Source of the DNA: Bifidobacterium dentium JCM 1195 = DSM 20436 | GTDB lineage: Bacteria; Actinomycetota; Actinomycetes; Actinomycetales; Bifidobacteriaceae | Direction: 5' to 3' | DNA: 64,000 nt | Assembly: GCF_001042595.1 (NCBI RefSeq) | Contig: NZ_AP012326.1 | Span: forward strand, 2,480,001-2,544,000 | The notes under the pieces: generated by a model | Databases searched by the model: none | Told to the model about the DNA's origin: nothing | The model's input: the letters and a program-made list of their open reading frames with translations, nothing else | Program-made: the position numbers and the translations under genes | Shown: one piece after another, positions 17,051-25,679 of the stretch | Numbering within the stretch: the first letter of the stretch is position 1 | Layout: each line of letters opens with the position of its first letter

Positions 17051-17071
17051 CTTGAGCCACCTTCGCTCAAC
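17051..17071. promoter_or_regulatory. HAIR element 2 (HspR operator)
   Basis: CTTGAGC-N7-GCTCAAC, exactly 60 bp upstream of the first HAIR element, i.e. close to six helical turns, so both dimers would lie on the same face. Confidence 0.83.
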
Positions 17072-17108
17072 TTTGTCAATCCCCTCAATCTACCGACGCC
17101 CACACCCG

Positions 17109-17201
17109 CCTCACCGTCGGCAGATTGAAAAACAACCCAAACTACCGACCCTGACGACCACCTCACCGTCGGCAGATTGAAAAACAACCCAAACTACCGA
17201 C
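17109..17201. repeat. Two identical 41-bp direct repeats between alkaline phosphatase and dnaK
   Basis: The unit beginning CCTCACCGTCGGCAGATTG and ending AAACTACCGAC occurs at 17109-17149 and 17161-17201 without a difference. A partial third copy (CAATCTACCGAC) lies at 17086-17097. Neighbouring copies can pair through GTCGGCAGATT and AATCTACCGAC or AAACTACCGAC, so the block forms alternative hairpins. It includes the T-tract of the alkaline phosphatase terminator. Confidence 0.85.
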
Positions 17202-17233
17202 GCTTAGAGGGCACTAAGCGTCGGTAGTTTGGG
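17188..17233 (-). terminator. 20-bp perfect hairpin terminator of the alkaline phosphatase gene
   Basis: Positions 17188-17207 and 17214-17233 are perfectly complementary around a 6-nt loop and, read on the minus strand, are followed by TTGTTTTT. It starts 20 bp after the alkaline phosphatase stop. Confidence 0.92.
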
Positions 17234-17253
17234 AAAAGGATGGACGACCCGAA

Positions 17254-19314
17254 TCAGCGGGTGATCTTCACGGTCTTGATGATCATCGCAATGGCGGCCA
17301 ACATGGCCACGGCGATCGCGACGACGGCCACCGCGGTACCGGTCTCACCGAGCGGCGAGCCGTCGGCCTTCGGATTGTTGTTGACCTTGCCGGAAGCGAT
17401 CACACCGTTCTTGTCGGCATTCTTGTCGGAAGAACCGGCGGCCGGAGCCTGGAAGTCGACGGTCACGCTCTTGCCGGACTGGCGTCCGGTGACGGTAAGC
17501 GTATATTCGTTGCCTTCGGCCACCTTGTCGAGTGCGATCGCGGTGGTCTGCGCGGTCTTGACTCGCACACCGGAGAGCGGAGTGGTGGAGTCGGAAGCGG
17601 CGATCACATTACCCGATTTGTCCTTCAGCTCATAGCTGAGTACGGCATCACCGTTGAAGCCCGTCGCGTCGGCGGCATACGAGCCGTTTTCGGTGGCGAC
17701 CTTGACTTCGGCGTTGTCGGACAATGCCTTCTGCTGGTCGGTGGTGGTGGCCAGGCCGAGCGCGCCGGCGATGGTGTAGAAGTTGTCGGTCTGATCGGTC
17801 AAGCCGATCACACGCTGGGCGCCCGGACCAGATGCCGCTATGCGCAGCTGGGTGCCGGTGTGTTCCATGTCACCACCGTTGTAGCCGCCTTCCTCATCGC
17901 GGGAGTCCTCCTGAGCGGTGCCGTAGGAGACGACCATGTTGTTGCCGTCGGCGGTCTTGAGCACGGTGGAGAGCGCATAGGCCGGCTGAGCGTTGAGAAT
18001 CTGCGAGGTGTGGGCGTGGTCGGCGGTGACGATCACGAGCGTGTCGGAAAGATCAACGTTCTGCAGCACGTAGGAGATGGCCTGATCGAAGTCATCGGTC
18101 TCACCGATCTGTCCACAGGCGTTGCCGGCATGATCCTGCTTGTCGATCGAAGCGCCCTCGATCTGCAGGAAGAAACCGTTGGATTGGCTGGCCGGATTGG
18201 CATTGAGCAGTTCGAGTGCCTTCTTGGACATGTCCTTGAGCGAGGAGCCCTGGTTGCCGAGCCACTGATCGTTCACGGTGCACACGGTCGGATTGGCGTC
18301 CTTGGACGGATCCTTGGCGGTCGCCTTCGACGCGTTGAACTTGGTCGGCATATTGCCATCGCTCATCAGCGCGAGTACCGGCTGGCCCTCCTTGTATTCA
18401 AGCGCGTTCATGGCCGCCGGATCGTTTTCGACGGCCTGGTAGCCCATCTCCTTGGCCTGTTCCCACACGGTCTTACCCGCATATTCGCCGCCCTGTACGG
18501 TCTGGCGGAAGTACTTGGAACCGCCGCCGATAGTCACGTCGGCGCGGGTGTCGAGCAGCTGCTCGGAGATGGAGCCGATGCCGCCGTTCTCCTTAAGCTG
18601 GTTCACGAGGCAACGCTTCGCAGCATCATTAGAGGAACCATCGGTCTTGCCCTGCGGACCGTAGCAGCCACGCTCGGAGGAATGTGATTCCAGTACGGCC
18701 GGAGTGGCGTCCTGGATTTCCGCGGTGGTCACGTTGCCGGTCGCCTTGCCTGCAGCCTTGGCGAGTTCGAACAGATTGAGCTGTGGATTGCCATACACGT
18801 CGACATCCACCGCGTTGTTGTAGGTCTTGGTACCGGTTGCCCAAGCAGAACCGGATGCGGAGGAGTCGGTGACTGCGGTAATCTTGCCGGGATTCGAATT
18901 GGCGTTCAGATTGCCCTTACCGTCCTTGCCGACGGCGCTGTCGGAGCTGTTGGAACCGAGCGAGAAGGTCGTGTACTGTCCGGTGCCGGCTTCCACGTCG
19001 TCGAGCGCACCGGGCTGACCTACCGCGTCAAGACCGTCGAAATGGCCGTTGACACCCTTGAGATAGTTGCGCGCCACGGTGATTTCGGAGTCGCCCATGC
19101 CGTCGCCGATGAACAGGACGACATTCTTGGCGGACTTGTTGCCGATTGCTGCGATGCGTTGTGCGCCGCCGTGCTGGGCCAGTTCGGCCACGGATTTGCC
19201 ATTCGGACTGTAGGTGGATGCGCTGTCAGCGAGCGCCGGTACGGCGAGCGCGCCGAGCGTGGCGACGGAGGCGAACGCCGCGATGGCGCCCTGAAGAGCC
19301 TTGTGCTTGCCCAT
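17254..19314 (-). CDS. phoA: Secreted, probably cell-wall-anchored alkaline phosphatase
   Basis: 686 residues from MGKHKALQ, chosen because it starts the signal peptide (ending VPALAD near residue 29); a GTG seven codons upstream is possible. Catalytic features: metal ligand D71 in VLFIGDGMGDS, nucleophile S151 in VTDSSASGSAWATG, and ligands in EGASIDKQDHAGN and VTADHAHTSQ. It releases phosphate from esters outside the cell. Beyond the about 520-residue catalytic domain lies a beta-rich domain (SYELKDKSGNVIAASDSTTPL) and a C-terminus of PLGETG, a hydrophobic helix and IIKTVKITR, the arrangement of a sortase signal. LGETG is a variant motif, so wall anchoring versus membrane retention is uncertain. 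No Pho box was identified. Confidence 0.93.
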   Translation of the reverse strand: MGKHKALQGAIAAFASVATLGALAVPALADSASTYSPNGKSVAELAQHGGAQRIAAIGNKSAKNVVLFIGDGMGDSEITVARNYLKGVNGHFDGLDAVGQPGALDDVEAGTGQYTTFSLGSNSSDSAVGKDGKGNLNANSNPGKITAVTDSSASGSAWATGTKTYNNAVDVDVYGNPQLNLFELAKAAGKATGNVTTAEIQDATPAVLESHSSERGCYGPQGKTDGSSNDAAKRCLVNQLKENGGIGSISEQLLDTRADVTIGGGSKYFRQTVQGGEYAGKTVWEQAKEMGYQAVENDPAAMNALEYKEGQPVLALMSDGNMPTKFNASKATAKDPSKDANPTVCTVNDQWLGNQGSSLKDMSKKALELLNANPASQSNGFFLQIEGASIDKQDHAGNACGQIGETDDFDQAISYVLQNVDLSDTLVIVTADHAHTSQILNAQPAYALSTVLKTADGNNMVVSYGTAQEDSRDEEGGYNGGDMEHTGTQLRIAASGPGAQRVIGLTDQTDNFYTIAGALGLATTTDQQKALSDNAEVKVATENGSYAADATGFNGDAVLSYELKDKSGNVIAASDSTTPLSGVRVKTAQTTAIALDKVAEGNEYTLTVTGRQSGKSVTVDFQAPAAGSSDKNADKNGVIASGKVNNNPKADGSPLGETGTAVAVVAIAVAMLAAIAMIIKTVKITR

Positions 19315-19481
19315 GTGTTCTTCTTTCTTCTGCACGCGGAACCTTTCCGCGCCTTGATGTTGCGGAATCTTGCGTTTCCATCACCCACGCTAAGCATGCA
19401 AAACCAACGCAGTTCAATTCGCACCCTAACGGCAGATGAATTCTGAGCCTGCCAAAGTGAATAATTTCCCTACCATCACAA

Positions 19482-19526
19482 AACGGGTCTGTGACTCCCC
19501 TGTTATGAGGAAGTCGCAGACCCGTT
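19482..19526 (-). terminator. Terminator behind the GH31 gene
   Basis: AACGGGTCTGTGACT (19482-19496) pairs with AGTCGCAGACCCGTT (19512-19526), one mismatch, and on the minus strand runs into TTTTGTGATG. The rest of 19315-19590 holds no gene. Confidence 0.8.
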
Positions 19527-19590
19527 GACTCGCTTATATGATATCGACCGCTGATTCATCGCATATGGCGGATGCCCCCTAGCATGCTTA

Positions 19591-22140
19591 TCAGCTACGC
19601 AACAGAATCTCCTCCAAGACGCCGTTTACCGCGTCGGGCATGCCGTATGCGACGAACGGTTCCTTGCTGAAGCGTGGTTTGCCGTCAAGCGTGCGCAAGG
19701 TGCCAACCGCTCGGACGCCTTGTTCTCGGATTGCCTGTAACGCATGCTCTTTGGTGATATACGGCATCTGTGCATGTAGCAGCGCATCAAGTACATCCTT
19801 GTCAATCGGATTATCCGCGACGGACAAACCTTTTGGAACGATGACACTCAGCCGAGCAGTTGAAGGCACGTCATGTACGGCGATGGACAGGCTCAGCGTC
19901 TGTTCATCGTACGCAATCTCAGCCGTCTCGCAGGCGATGCCGTTGATGGTAATCTGCAGTTCGCCGGTCCCAACCGGCGAGACGCCACGGAACACAATCG
20001 TCCAATCGCGTCGTTCCGGCACGGATTCGACGGCTCCGTCAACCGGTGAAATCTCGAGCCTACTGCCGCCTGATCCGGTAGCGTCACCATCCTTGGCACT
20101 ATCAGCAATGTCGGCACGCCAATCGAACGTCATCATCGTGTCCGCGATGTGCGCACGTCTCGCGCAGGATACGATTCCGTCATCCTCACGCAACGTGAAA
20201 GTTCCGTCCGCACCGGGGAAAACCAGCACGTGCAGGACCGAGGGATTGCGAAGGTCGTTGACATCGTCACCGGTTGCAAGTTCCTGCAACGGAATGATGC
20301 CACCCGCTTTAGCGAACACAGGTGTGCGGTCAAGCGCGCGCCACACTTCAAGTCGCCGCCCGGACGCGTTATCGGAGACATAGCGCCGTCCATCGAAGAA
20401 GTCGTACCATTCACCTTGCGGCAACCATGCTTCAGTCCTGCCACGCTGTGCCGTCGGATCGTCATCGGTCACGATGGGTGCCACCAGCAGTTCGGTACCG
20501 AATCGGAATTCGTCTGGCACTTCGTAGGCTTGCGGATTGTTCGGTTCGCTCCAATACATCGGTTCGACCAGCGGCCGTCCGTCAAGCGCCGCACGATAGT
20601 TCATCGTGTACAAGTACGGCAGCAGCATATGGCGCAGTCTCAGTGAGGCGACCATGGCCGCATGCACATCGCCGGAAAAATTCCATGGCTCCTTGCCGGT
20701 GAACGGCGAGCTGCTTGAATGCAGGCGGTTAATCGGGCTGAATGTGCCCAACTGGTACCAACGGGCCTCTAGATGTTCATTACGGTAGCCACACATATGC
20801 CCACCGATGTCATGACTCCACCAGCCATAGCCGATGTTCGATGCGGTCGCGGTGAAATATGGCTGGAATTGCAATGACTCCCATGTGACGATGGTGTCGC
20901 CGGAGAAGCCTACCGGATAGCGATGCGAACCGGGACCGGCGTAACGGGAGAAGGTCAATGGCCAGCGGCCGTCGCGCCCGGAATCCAGATAGTGCATGTG
21001 ATTGAGTACCCACAGCGGGTCAAGTCCCGGCTGTCGGGTCACACCGCCCTGTTGCCAGTCGAGCCACCAGAAGTCGACGCCCTCATCTTCCATACGGTGA
21101 TGCATGTCAAGATATGCATCGACGAAGTCCGGATTGGTCAGGTCGAATTCCGCAGCCTCCCCGGTCGTGGGGTCAATGCCGACACGTTTGGCGACCGTTT
21201 CGTAATCGTCTTCGTACGCACGTATGCCGTCGCGCGGATGCACGTTCAATGTGGCCTTCAGCCCGCGTTCGTGCAGACTGCGTAGAAATGCACAATGATC
21301 CGGGAATAGCTGACTGTTCCACGAGTAGCCGGTCCAGCCGGAACCATATTTCGGATTCACGTCATCGACACGATGCCAATCCATATCGATGACCGACGTG
21401 GTGAACGGGATACCCTCATTCTTGAAACGATCCATCAGTTCCAGGTATTCCGTCTGCGTGTAACGGTAGTAGCGACTCCACCAGTTGCCAAGCGCATAGC
21501 GCGGCAGCAACGGGGTCGGTCCAGCCAGCGTATAGAAGTCCTGCACAGCTTCGATGTAACGACGCCCGTATCCGAAGAAATAGATGTCGGTTTCCGCATG
21601 ATCTCTTGGCCTAACCCAAGTGCCGAGCGGATTCGTCTTGCCGTCGACTTCATCGGCCTCGACGATGACGTTCGATCCGGAATCATCGATCACAGCCCAA
21701 CCGTCACGTGAGAGTACACCGTCATCCAACGCGATTTCGCCATCAGCCTCGTCAAGTGTACGCGCGGTACCTTTGAGATTGTGCAGAGGCGCATCGCCGT
21801 AATGCCAAGTATTGAACTGAGTATCGGAGACGCCTTTGACGACGATGCTCAGCCCTTCCTTGCTGAACGGTTTGCCGTCGTAGGTCAGGTAGAGTGCAGG
21901 GGTATCGACGATGAGCAGCCCGTTACGATGCGTTACGGTGAATTCCGGATCGGCTCCAAAGTCGCGATTGACGGCCATCTGCGTCAACCGATCCTCAAAC
22001 TCGCCTGAATCGGACCATTCGAGCCGAATGAGGGATTCGGTGAGGATGCCGATCCTCCAATGCTTGCCCTGTAGGACTGTCGCGTCGCGCATGCACGGTC
22101 GTGCATTGCGTACATAGTCGATGAATACGTTGCTTGTCAT
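19591..22140 (-). CDS. GH31-family glycosidase, substrate uncertain
   Basis: 849 residues from MTSNVFIDYV; the frame opens 8 codons earlier, overlapping the permease gene. No signal peptide, so intracellular. Domains: N-terminal beta-sandwich (1-200), catalytic barrel from LPRYALGNWWSRYYRYTQ, nucleophile D361 in DFWWLDWQQGG and acid/base candidate D415 in GFSGDTIVTW, then C-terminal beta domains with RTPVFAKAGGIIPL. The WWLDWQQ motif differs from the WxDMNE of ordinary alpha-glucosidases and marks a distinct GH31 subgroup, in which alpha-galactosaminide- or alpha-glucoside-acting enzymes are known; I cannot choose. It ends an operon with a dedicated ABC transporter, so its substrate is an imported alpha-linked sugar. 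Confidence 0.88.
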   Translation of the reverse strand: MTSNVFIDYVRNARPCMRDATVLQGKHWRIGILTESLIRLEWSDSGEFEDRLTQMAVNRDFGADPEFTVTHRNGLLIVDTPALYLTYDGKPFSKEGLSIVVKGVSDTQFNTWHYGDAPLHNLKGTARTLDEADGEIALDDGVLSRDGWAVIDDSGSNVIVEADEVDGKTNPLGTWVRPRDHAETDIYFFGYGRRYIEAVQDFYTLAGPTPLLPRYALGNWWSRYYRYTQTEYLELMDRFKNEGIPFTTSVIDMDWHRVDDVNPKYGSGWTGYSWNSQLFPDHCAFLRSLHERGLKATLNVHPRDGIRAYEDDYETVAKRVGIDPTTGEAAEFDLTNPDFVDAYLDMHHRMEDEGVDFWWLDWQQGGVTRQPGLDPLWVLNHMHYLDSGRDGRWPLTFSRYAGPGSHRYPVGFSGDTIVTWESLQFQPYFTATASNIGYGWWSHDIGGHMCGYRNEHLEARWYQLGTFSPINRLHSSSSPFTGKEPWNFSGDVHAAMVASLRLRHMLLPYLYTMNYRAALDGRPLVEPMYWSEPNNPQAYEVPDEFRFGTELLVAPIVTDDDPTAQRGRTEAWLPQGEWYDFFDGRRYVSDNASGRRLEVWRALDRTPVFAKAGGIIPLQELATGDDVNDLRNPSVLHVLVFPGADGTFTLREDDGIVSCARRAHIADTMMTFDWRADIADSAKDGDATGSGGSRLEISPVDGAVESVPERRDWTIVFRGVSPVGTGELQITINGIACETAEIAYDEQTLSLSIAVHDVPSTARLSVIVPKGLSVADNPIDKDVLDALLHAQMPYITKEHALQAIREQGVRAVGTLRTLDGKPRFSKEPFVAYGMPDAVNGVLEEILLRS

Positions 22141-22153
22141 GGTGTTTCCCACT

Positions 22154-22975
22154 TTACTTGCCACTGCCAGTCGCGATGCCGGCGATGAACTGCTTCTGGA
22201 AGATCATGTAGACAATGATTACCGGCACGATGGCCAGCGAGGTGGCCGCGAACAGTCCGCCGTAATCAGTGCCGTACTGGCCGTTAAAGGCCTTCAATCC
22301 GACAGCGAGCAGCTGCTTTTTCTCATCAGTGATCATAAGGAACGGCCACAGGTAGTCTTCCCAGTTCCACAGGAACGTGAATATCGCCAATGCTGCGATG
22401 GTATTGTGGCTCATCGGCAGGATGATGCTGTGGAAGATTCTGGTTTCGGAAGCACCGTCGAGTTTGGCGGCTTCGATCAGCTCATCGGAGATGCCGGAGA
22501 TGGATTGGCGGAACAGGAAGATGCCGAACGCGCTTATCATGCCGGGCAACACGAGGGACGTGTAGGTGTCTTGCAAACCCCAGTTGGTGAACATCTCGTA
22601 CTGCGGGATGATGGTTACGGCCCATGGGATCATCATGGTGCTCATGACGACGCCGAAGAGCAGGTTACGGCCACGGAAGCGCATTTTGGAAAACACGTAG
22701 CCGAGCACGGCACTGGTATAAATCGCAATGCCGGTTTTCAGACCCGCTACGACCAGAGAGTTGATGAACAAGCGCAGGAAATTGAATTTTTCCTGGATAC
22801 TCACATAGTTGGCAAGTGTGGATGGCTTGGGGAACAGCCCTCCGGTCACCTTGACGATCTCGCTGTTCGGTGCAAATGACGAGATAAACATCCAGATGAA
22901 AGGAACGATGGTGATCAGGGCGACGGCGAACAATAACGCCGTGAGGATGATGCCGCCGATTCTGCGATTTTTCAT
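22154..22975 (-). CDS. Sugar ABC transporter permease, MalG type
   Basis: 273 residues, six membrane segments starting GGIILTALLFAVALITIVPF. EAA loop: ELIEAAKLDGASETRIFHSIILP. The ATG overlaps the preceding permease stop by 4 bp and the GH31 start follows 13 bp after its stop, a tightly coupled operon. Import of the GH31 substrate is inferred from context. Confidence 0.92.
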   Translation of the reverse strand: MKNRRIGGIILTALLFAVALITIVPFIWMFISSFAPNSEIVKVTGGLFPKPSTLANYVSIQEKFNFLRLFINSLVVAGLKTGIAIYTSAVLGYVFSKMRFRGRNLLFGVVMSTMMIPWAVTIIPQYEMFTNWGLQDTYTSLVLPGMISAFGIFLFRQSISGISDELIEAAKLDGASETRIFHSIILPMSHNTIAALAIFTFLWNWEDYLWPFLMITDEKKQLLAVGLKAFNGQYGTDYGGLFAATSLAIVPVIIVYMIFQKQFIAGIATGSGK

Positions 22976-23859
22976 GCCAGGTCCTCCGAATCTCCCGAAA
23001 TCTTGAACATGATGAGGGTCAGCACGCCGGTAAAGAGGAAGAGGATGACCGCCTGCGCCGACGCGACTCCGAAGTTATATTTCTGGAATGCCTGATCGAA
23101 GATGAGATAGCTGATGGTGTAGGTCGATGTTCCCGGCCCGCCTTCGGTCATGACGAGAATCTGCACATATGCCTGCAGATAGCTGATAAGCGACGTGATG
23201 ACGATGAATAAGGTGGTCGATTTAAGCAGTGGCAGAGTGATTTTAAAGAAGACCTGCACCGAATTGGCTCCATCGATGGCGGCGGCCTCATAGACATCGC
23301 GCGGCAGATTCATCAGGCCGGCCAAGTACAGGACGGTAGCATAACCGAAATCCTTCCAGATGGTCATGATGATGATTGCGGGCATGGCCCACTTGGTGTC
23401 ATGCAGCCAATTGATATCGAGCCCGGTGATTTTATCCACCATGCCGAACTGCGGATCGAACATCCACATCCACACGAAAGAAACCGCAACGAGTGGGGTA
23501 ATGGTCGGCATATAGAACAAACCACGCAACGTATCCTTGCATCTGACGAGTTTGGCGCTCAGCAGCAACGCCAGCCCAAGACCCAATACGATGCGAAAAA
23601 CGGTGGATATTCCTGCGAACACTGCCGTGTTCCACATAGAACTCCAGAAAAGCTTGTCGGTCAGAATCTGTTTGAAGTTATCGAAACCGACCCAGTCATA
23701 GGTGCCAACCAGAGGATTCCAGTCATGCAGGCTGCCTGCGAACGCCTTGATGATCGGATAGGCCAGGAATACGGCGAAGTAGACCACCAAGAAGGTGACC
23801 GCCATGTTGCGTAGGGTGAAAATCCTTGACAGTAGAGATTCACCGTTCTTGTTCTTCAT
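22972..23859 (-). CDS. Sugar ABC transporter permease, MalF type
   Basis: 295 residues with six membrane segments (MAVTFLVVYFAVFLAYPII first) and EAA loop DVYEAAAIDGANSVQVFFKITLP. AGAGGCGAG precedes the ATG. Two hairpins separate it from the binding-protein gene. Partner of the MalG-type permease that follows. Confidence 0.92.
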   Translation of the reverse strand: MKNKNGESLLSRIFTLRNMAVTFLVVYFAVFLAYPIIKAFAGSLHDWNPLVGTYDWVGFDNFKQILTDKLFWSSMWNTAVFAGISTVFRIVLGLGLALLLSAKLVRCKDTLRGLFYMPTITPLVAVSFVWMWMFDPQFGMVDKITGLDINWLHDTKWAMPAIIIMTIWKDFGYATVLYLAGLMNLPRDVYEAAAIDGANSVQVFFKITLPLLKSTTLFIVITSLISYLQAYVQILVMTEGGPGTSTYTISYLIFDQAFQKYNFGVASAQAVILFLFTGVLTLIMFKISGDSEDLA

Positions 23860-23888
23860 TGAATCTCGCCTCTTTATTGAGTTGGATC

Positions 23889-23976
23889 AGGTCGGCATGT
23901 CGGCGCGCCATGCCGACCTATGCCGTTTGTGAGAAAAGACAGCCGCGGCGCGGAGGAGATGAAACCGTGCCGCGGC
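23889..23976 (-). promoter_or_regulatory. Two stem-loops between binding-protein and permease genes
   Basis: AGGTCGGCATG (23889-23899) pairs with CATGCCGACCT (23909-23919). Nearer to the binding-protein gene, CCGCGGC at 23944-23950 pairs with GCCGCGG at 23970-23976 with further G/C pairs inside. The order matches the situation in the other ABC operons of this window. Confidence 0.65.
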
Positions 23977-24021
23977 CATGGGTTGGATGGGGGGAATGGA
24001 GAGGAAGCGGACTGTCGACGG

Positions 24022-25410
24022 TTACTTGTGCTCGTCGAAGTAGGTGTATTTGCTTTCCATCGACGTGAAATCGGAACTCTTCATGTCGGTATCCATCTGA
24101 GTCTGTGCTTCCTTAAGCGCCTTATCGATGGACATGCCATTCTGGAAGACGTTCTGGAAGGCGGTGGTGCCGCTGGATTCGACGGTGGACGGTGCCGGTC
24201 CCGGCCAGATCAGGCGATCGACGCGCGGTTGGATGGCGGCCATGATCGGCTTGGCGAGGATGTCTTCGTCCTTCTGAAGGGTGACCTTAGCGGGGAAGGA
24301 GTTAAGTTCGTCGACCGCCTCGCGGATGTAATCGTCGTTGGCGAGCAGGTATTTGATGAAGTCCTGAGCAACGGCTTGCTGTTCCTTGGTCTGGTTCTTG
24401 TTGATGCCTGGGGTGGATTCACCGTTGTAGCGATCGTAGGCGAACGGGGTGCCCTCGGAGAAGGTCGGAGTGGCGAAGACACCGTAATCGATGTCCGGGT
24501 ACTTCTCCTTGAGAGTGCCTTCCATGTGCCCCCATGCGTAAATCATGGCGGACTGTCCGTTGCCGAAACTTTGGGTGTAGTCATTGCCGAAATCGACGGA
24601 TCCGACCTTGTACTTGTCATACAGGTCCTTGAGGAACTGCATATTCTCCTTGGTCACGTCATTGTCGTAGTTGGCTTTCTTGCCATCGGAGCTGAACAGC
24701 AACTCACCCTTTTGATAGTTCAGGCCCTGATAGATGGCGCTGTAGGCGTCGCCGTTGAAATTGAAGCCGGCTTGGGTCATTTTGCCGCCGTCGGTCTTGG
24801 TGAGCTTCTGGGCGACTTGGATAAACTCGTCCCATGTGGTAGGGATGTCGGCATCGGTCAGTCCGGCTTCCTTCCATAGGGTCTTGTTGTAATAGATGTT
24901 GCCGGTGTTGATGACGGAGTCGACGTATTTGACCTTACCGTTTTCATCCTCATGCACGGAGGCGGTGGAGTAGTCGGTTTCCAGTGCCTTGGTATCGATG
25001 TCGTAATCGGCCGCGTACGGGCGAATCAAAGCGTCGTAGGAGTTGTGAATATTGAAGACCGCCGGACCGTTTTTGCCCTTCAAGGCCAGCGGCAACTTGG
25101 TCCAGTAATCATCCCAGGAAACGTTCACCGTCCTGATGGTGACGTTCGGATAGATTTTCATGTAGGATTCGATCATCTTGTAGACCGGATCGGTCCCCTT
25201 GGACCCCCAACTCCAGTATTCGATCTGAATCGGCTTGCCGTCGTTGACCAGATGGTTGGGGTCATAGGTGATGGTCTTGCCCATGACGTCGAGCCCCTTG
25301 TCAGCCTTGGTATCGGTGGTACCAGAACCGGTGGTGCCGCTGCCGCATGCCGCCAGCCCAACGATGCTCATAGCCGCCACTGCTGCCGCAATGCTCTTTT
25401 TGAACCTCAT
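24022..25410 (-). CDS. Sugar ABC transporter substrate-binding lipoprotein
   Basis: 462 residues from MRFKKSIAAAV; AAGGAG lies 4 nt before this ATG, whereas the longer open frame has no site. Lipobox LAAC with lipidated C22. Mature protein: a CUT1 binding fold with IQIEYWSWGSKGTDPVY, FNIHNSYDALIRPYA, NTGNIYYNKTLWKEAGL and MIYAWGHMEGTLKEKYP. First gene of the GH31 operon, divergent from a LacI gene with three operator-like sites between. Specificity unknown. Confidence 0.92.
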   Translation of the reverse strand: MRFKKSIAAAVAAMSIVGLAACGSGTTGSGTTDTKADKGLDVMGKTITYDPNHLVNDGKPIQIEYWSWGSKGTDPVYKMIESYMKIYPNVTIRTVNVSWDDYWTKLPLALKGKNGPAVFNIHNSYDALIRPYAADYDIDTKALETDYSTASVHEDENGKVKYVDSVINTGNIYYNKTLWKEAGLTDADIPTTWDEFIQVAQKLTKTDGGKMTQAGFNFNGDAYSAIYQGLNYQKGELLFSSDGKKANYDNDVTKENMQFLKDLYDKYKVGSVDFGNDYTQSFGNGQSAMIYAWGHMEGTLKEKYPDIDYGVFATPTFSEGTPFAYDRYNGESTPGINKNQTKEQQAVAQDFIKYLLANDDYIREAVDELNSFPAKVTLQKDEDILAKPIMAAIQPRVDRLIWPGPAPSTVESSGTTAFQNVFQNGMSIDKALKEAQTQMDTDMKSSDFTSMESKYTYFDEHK

Positions 25411-25505
25411 GTCTCTCCTTACGTCTTCGTAGGCCTTCATTTGCCCTAGCGGACAGGCAACAGCATACGACAAGGGTTTCATATTGGCAATTCAGTTTTT
25501 TATAA

Positions 25506-25599
25506 ATGTAACCGGTTTCATTTGAAACCCTTTTCATTGCAACAATGTGAGCGTGAACATATGATAATCACACGGCGTATCGCACTGAAACCCTTTTCA
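25506..25599. promoter_or_regulatory. Three operator-like sites between the GH31 operon and its LacI gene
   Basis: ATGTAACCGGTTTCAT at 25506-25521 is a near palindrome; TGAAACCCTTTTCA occurs at 25523-25536 and again, identical, at 25586-25599. All fit a TGAAANSNTTTCA-like LacI operator. They occupy the shared promoter region, so the divergent LacI protein probably controls both directions. Confidence 0.72.
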
Positions 25600-25679
25600 T
25601 TCTTTTTCACTTGTGCAACAATAGAGAGACAAATGCGATGCTAGGCTGAAACAAGCATCACGAATCATTCGGAGGCACC

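Noticed and set aside
17086..17201. Short repeats considered as a CRISPR array
   Set aside because: Only two full units with an 11-bp gap, which is too short for spacers, and no cas genes; the T-tract and pairing fit terminators.
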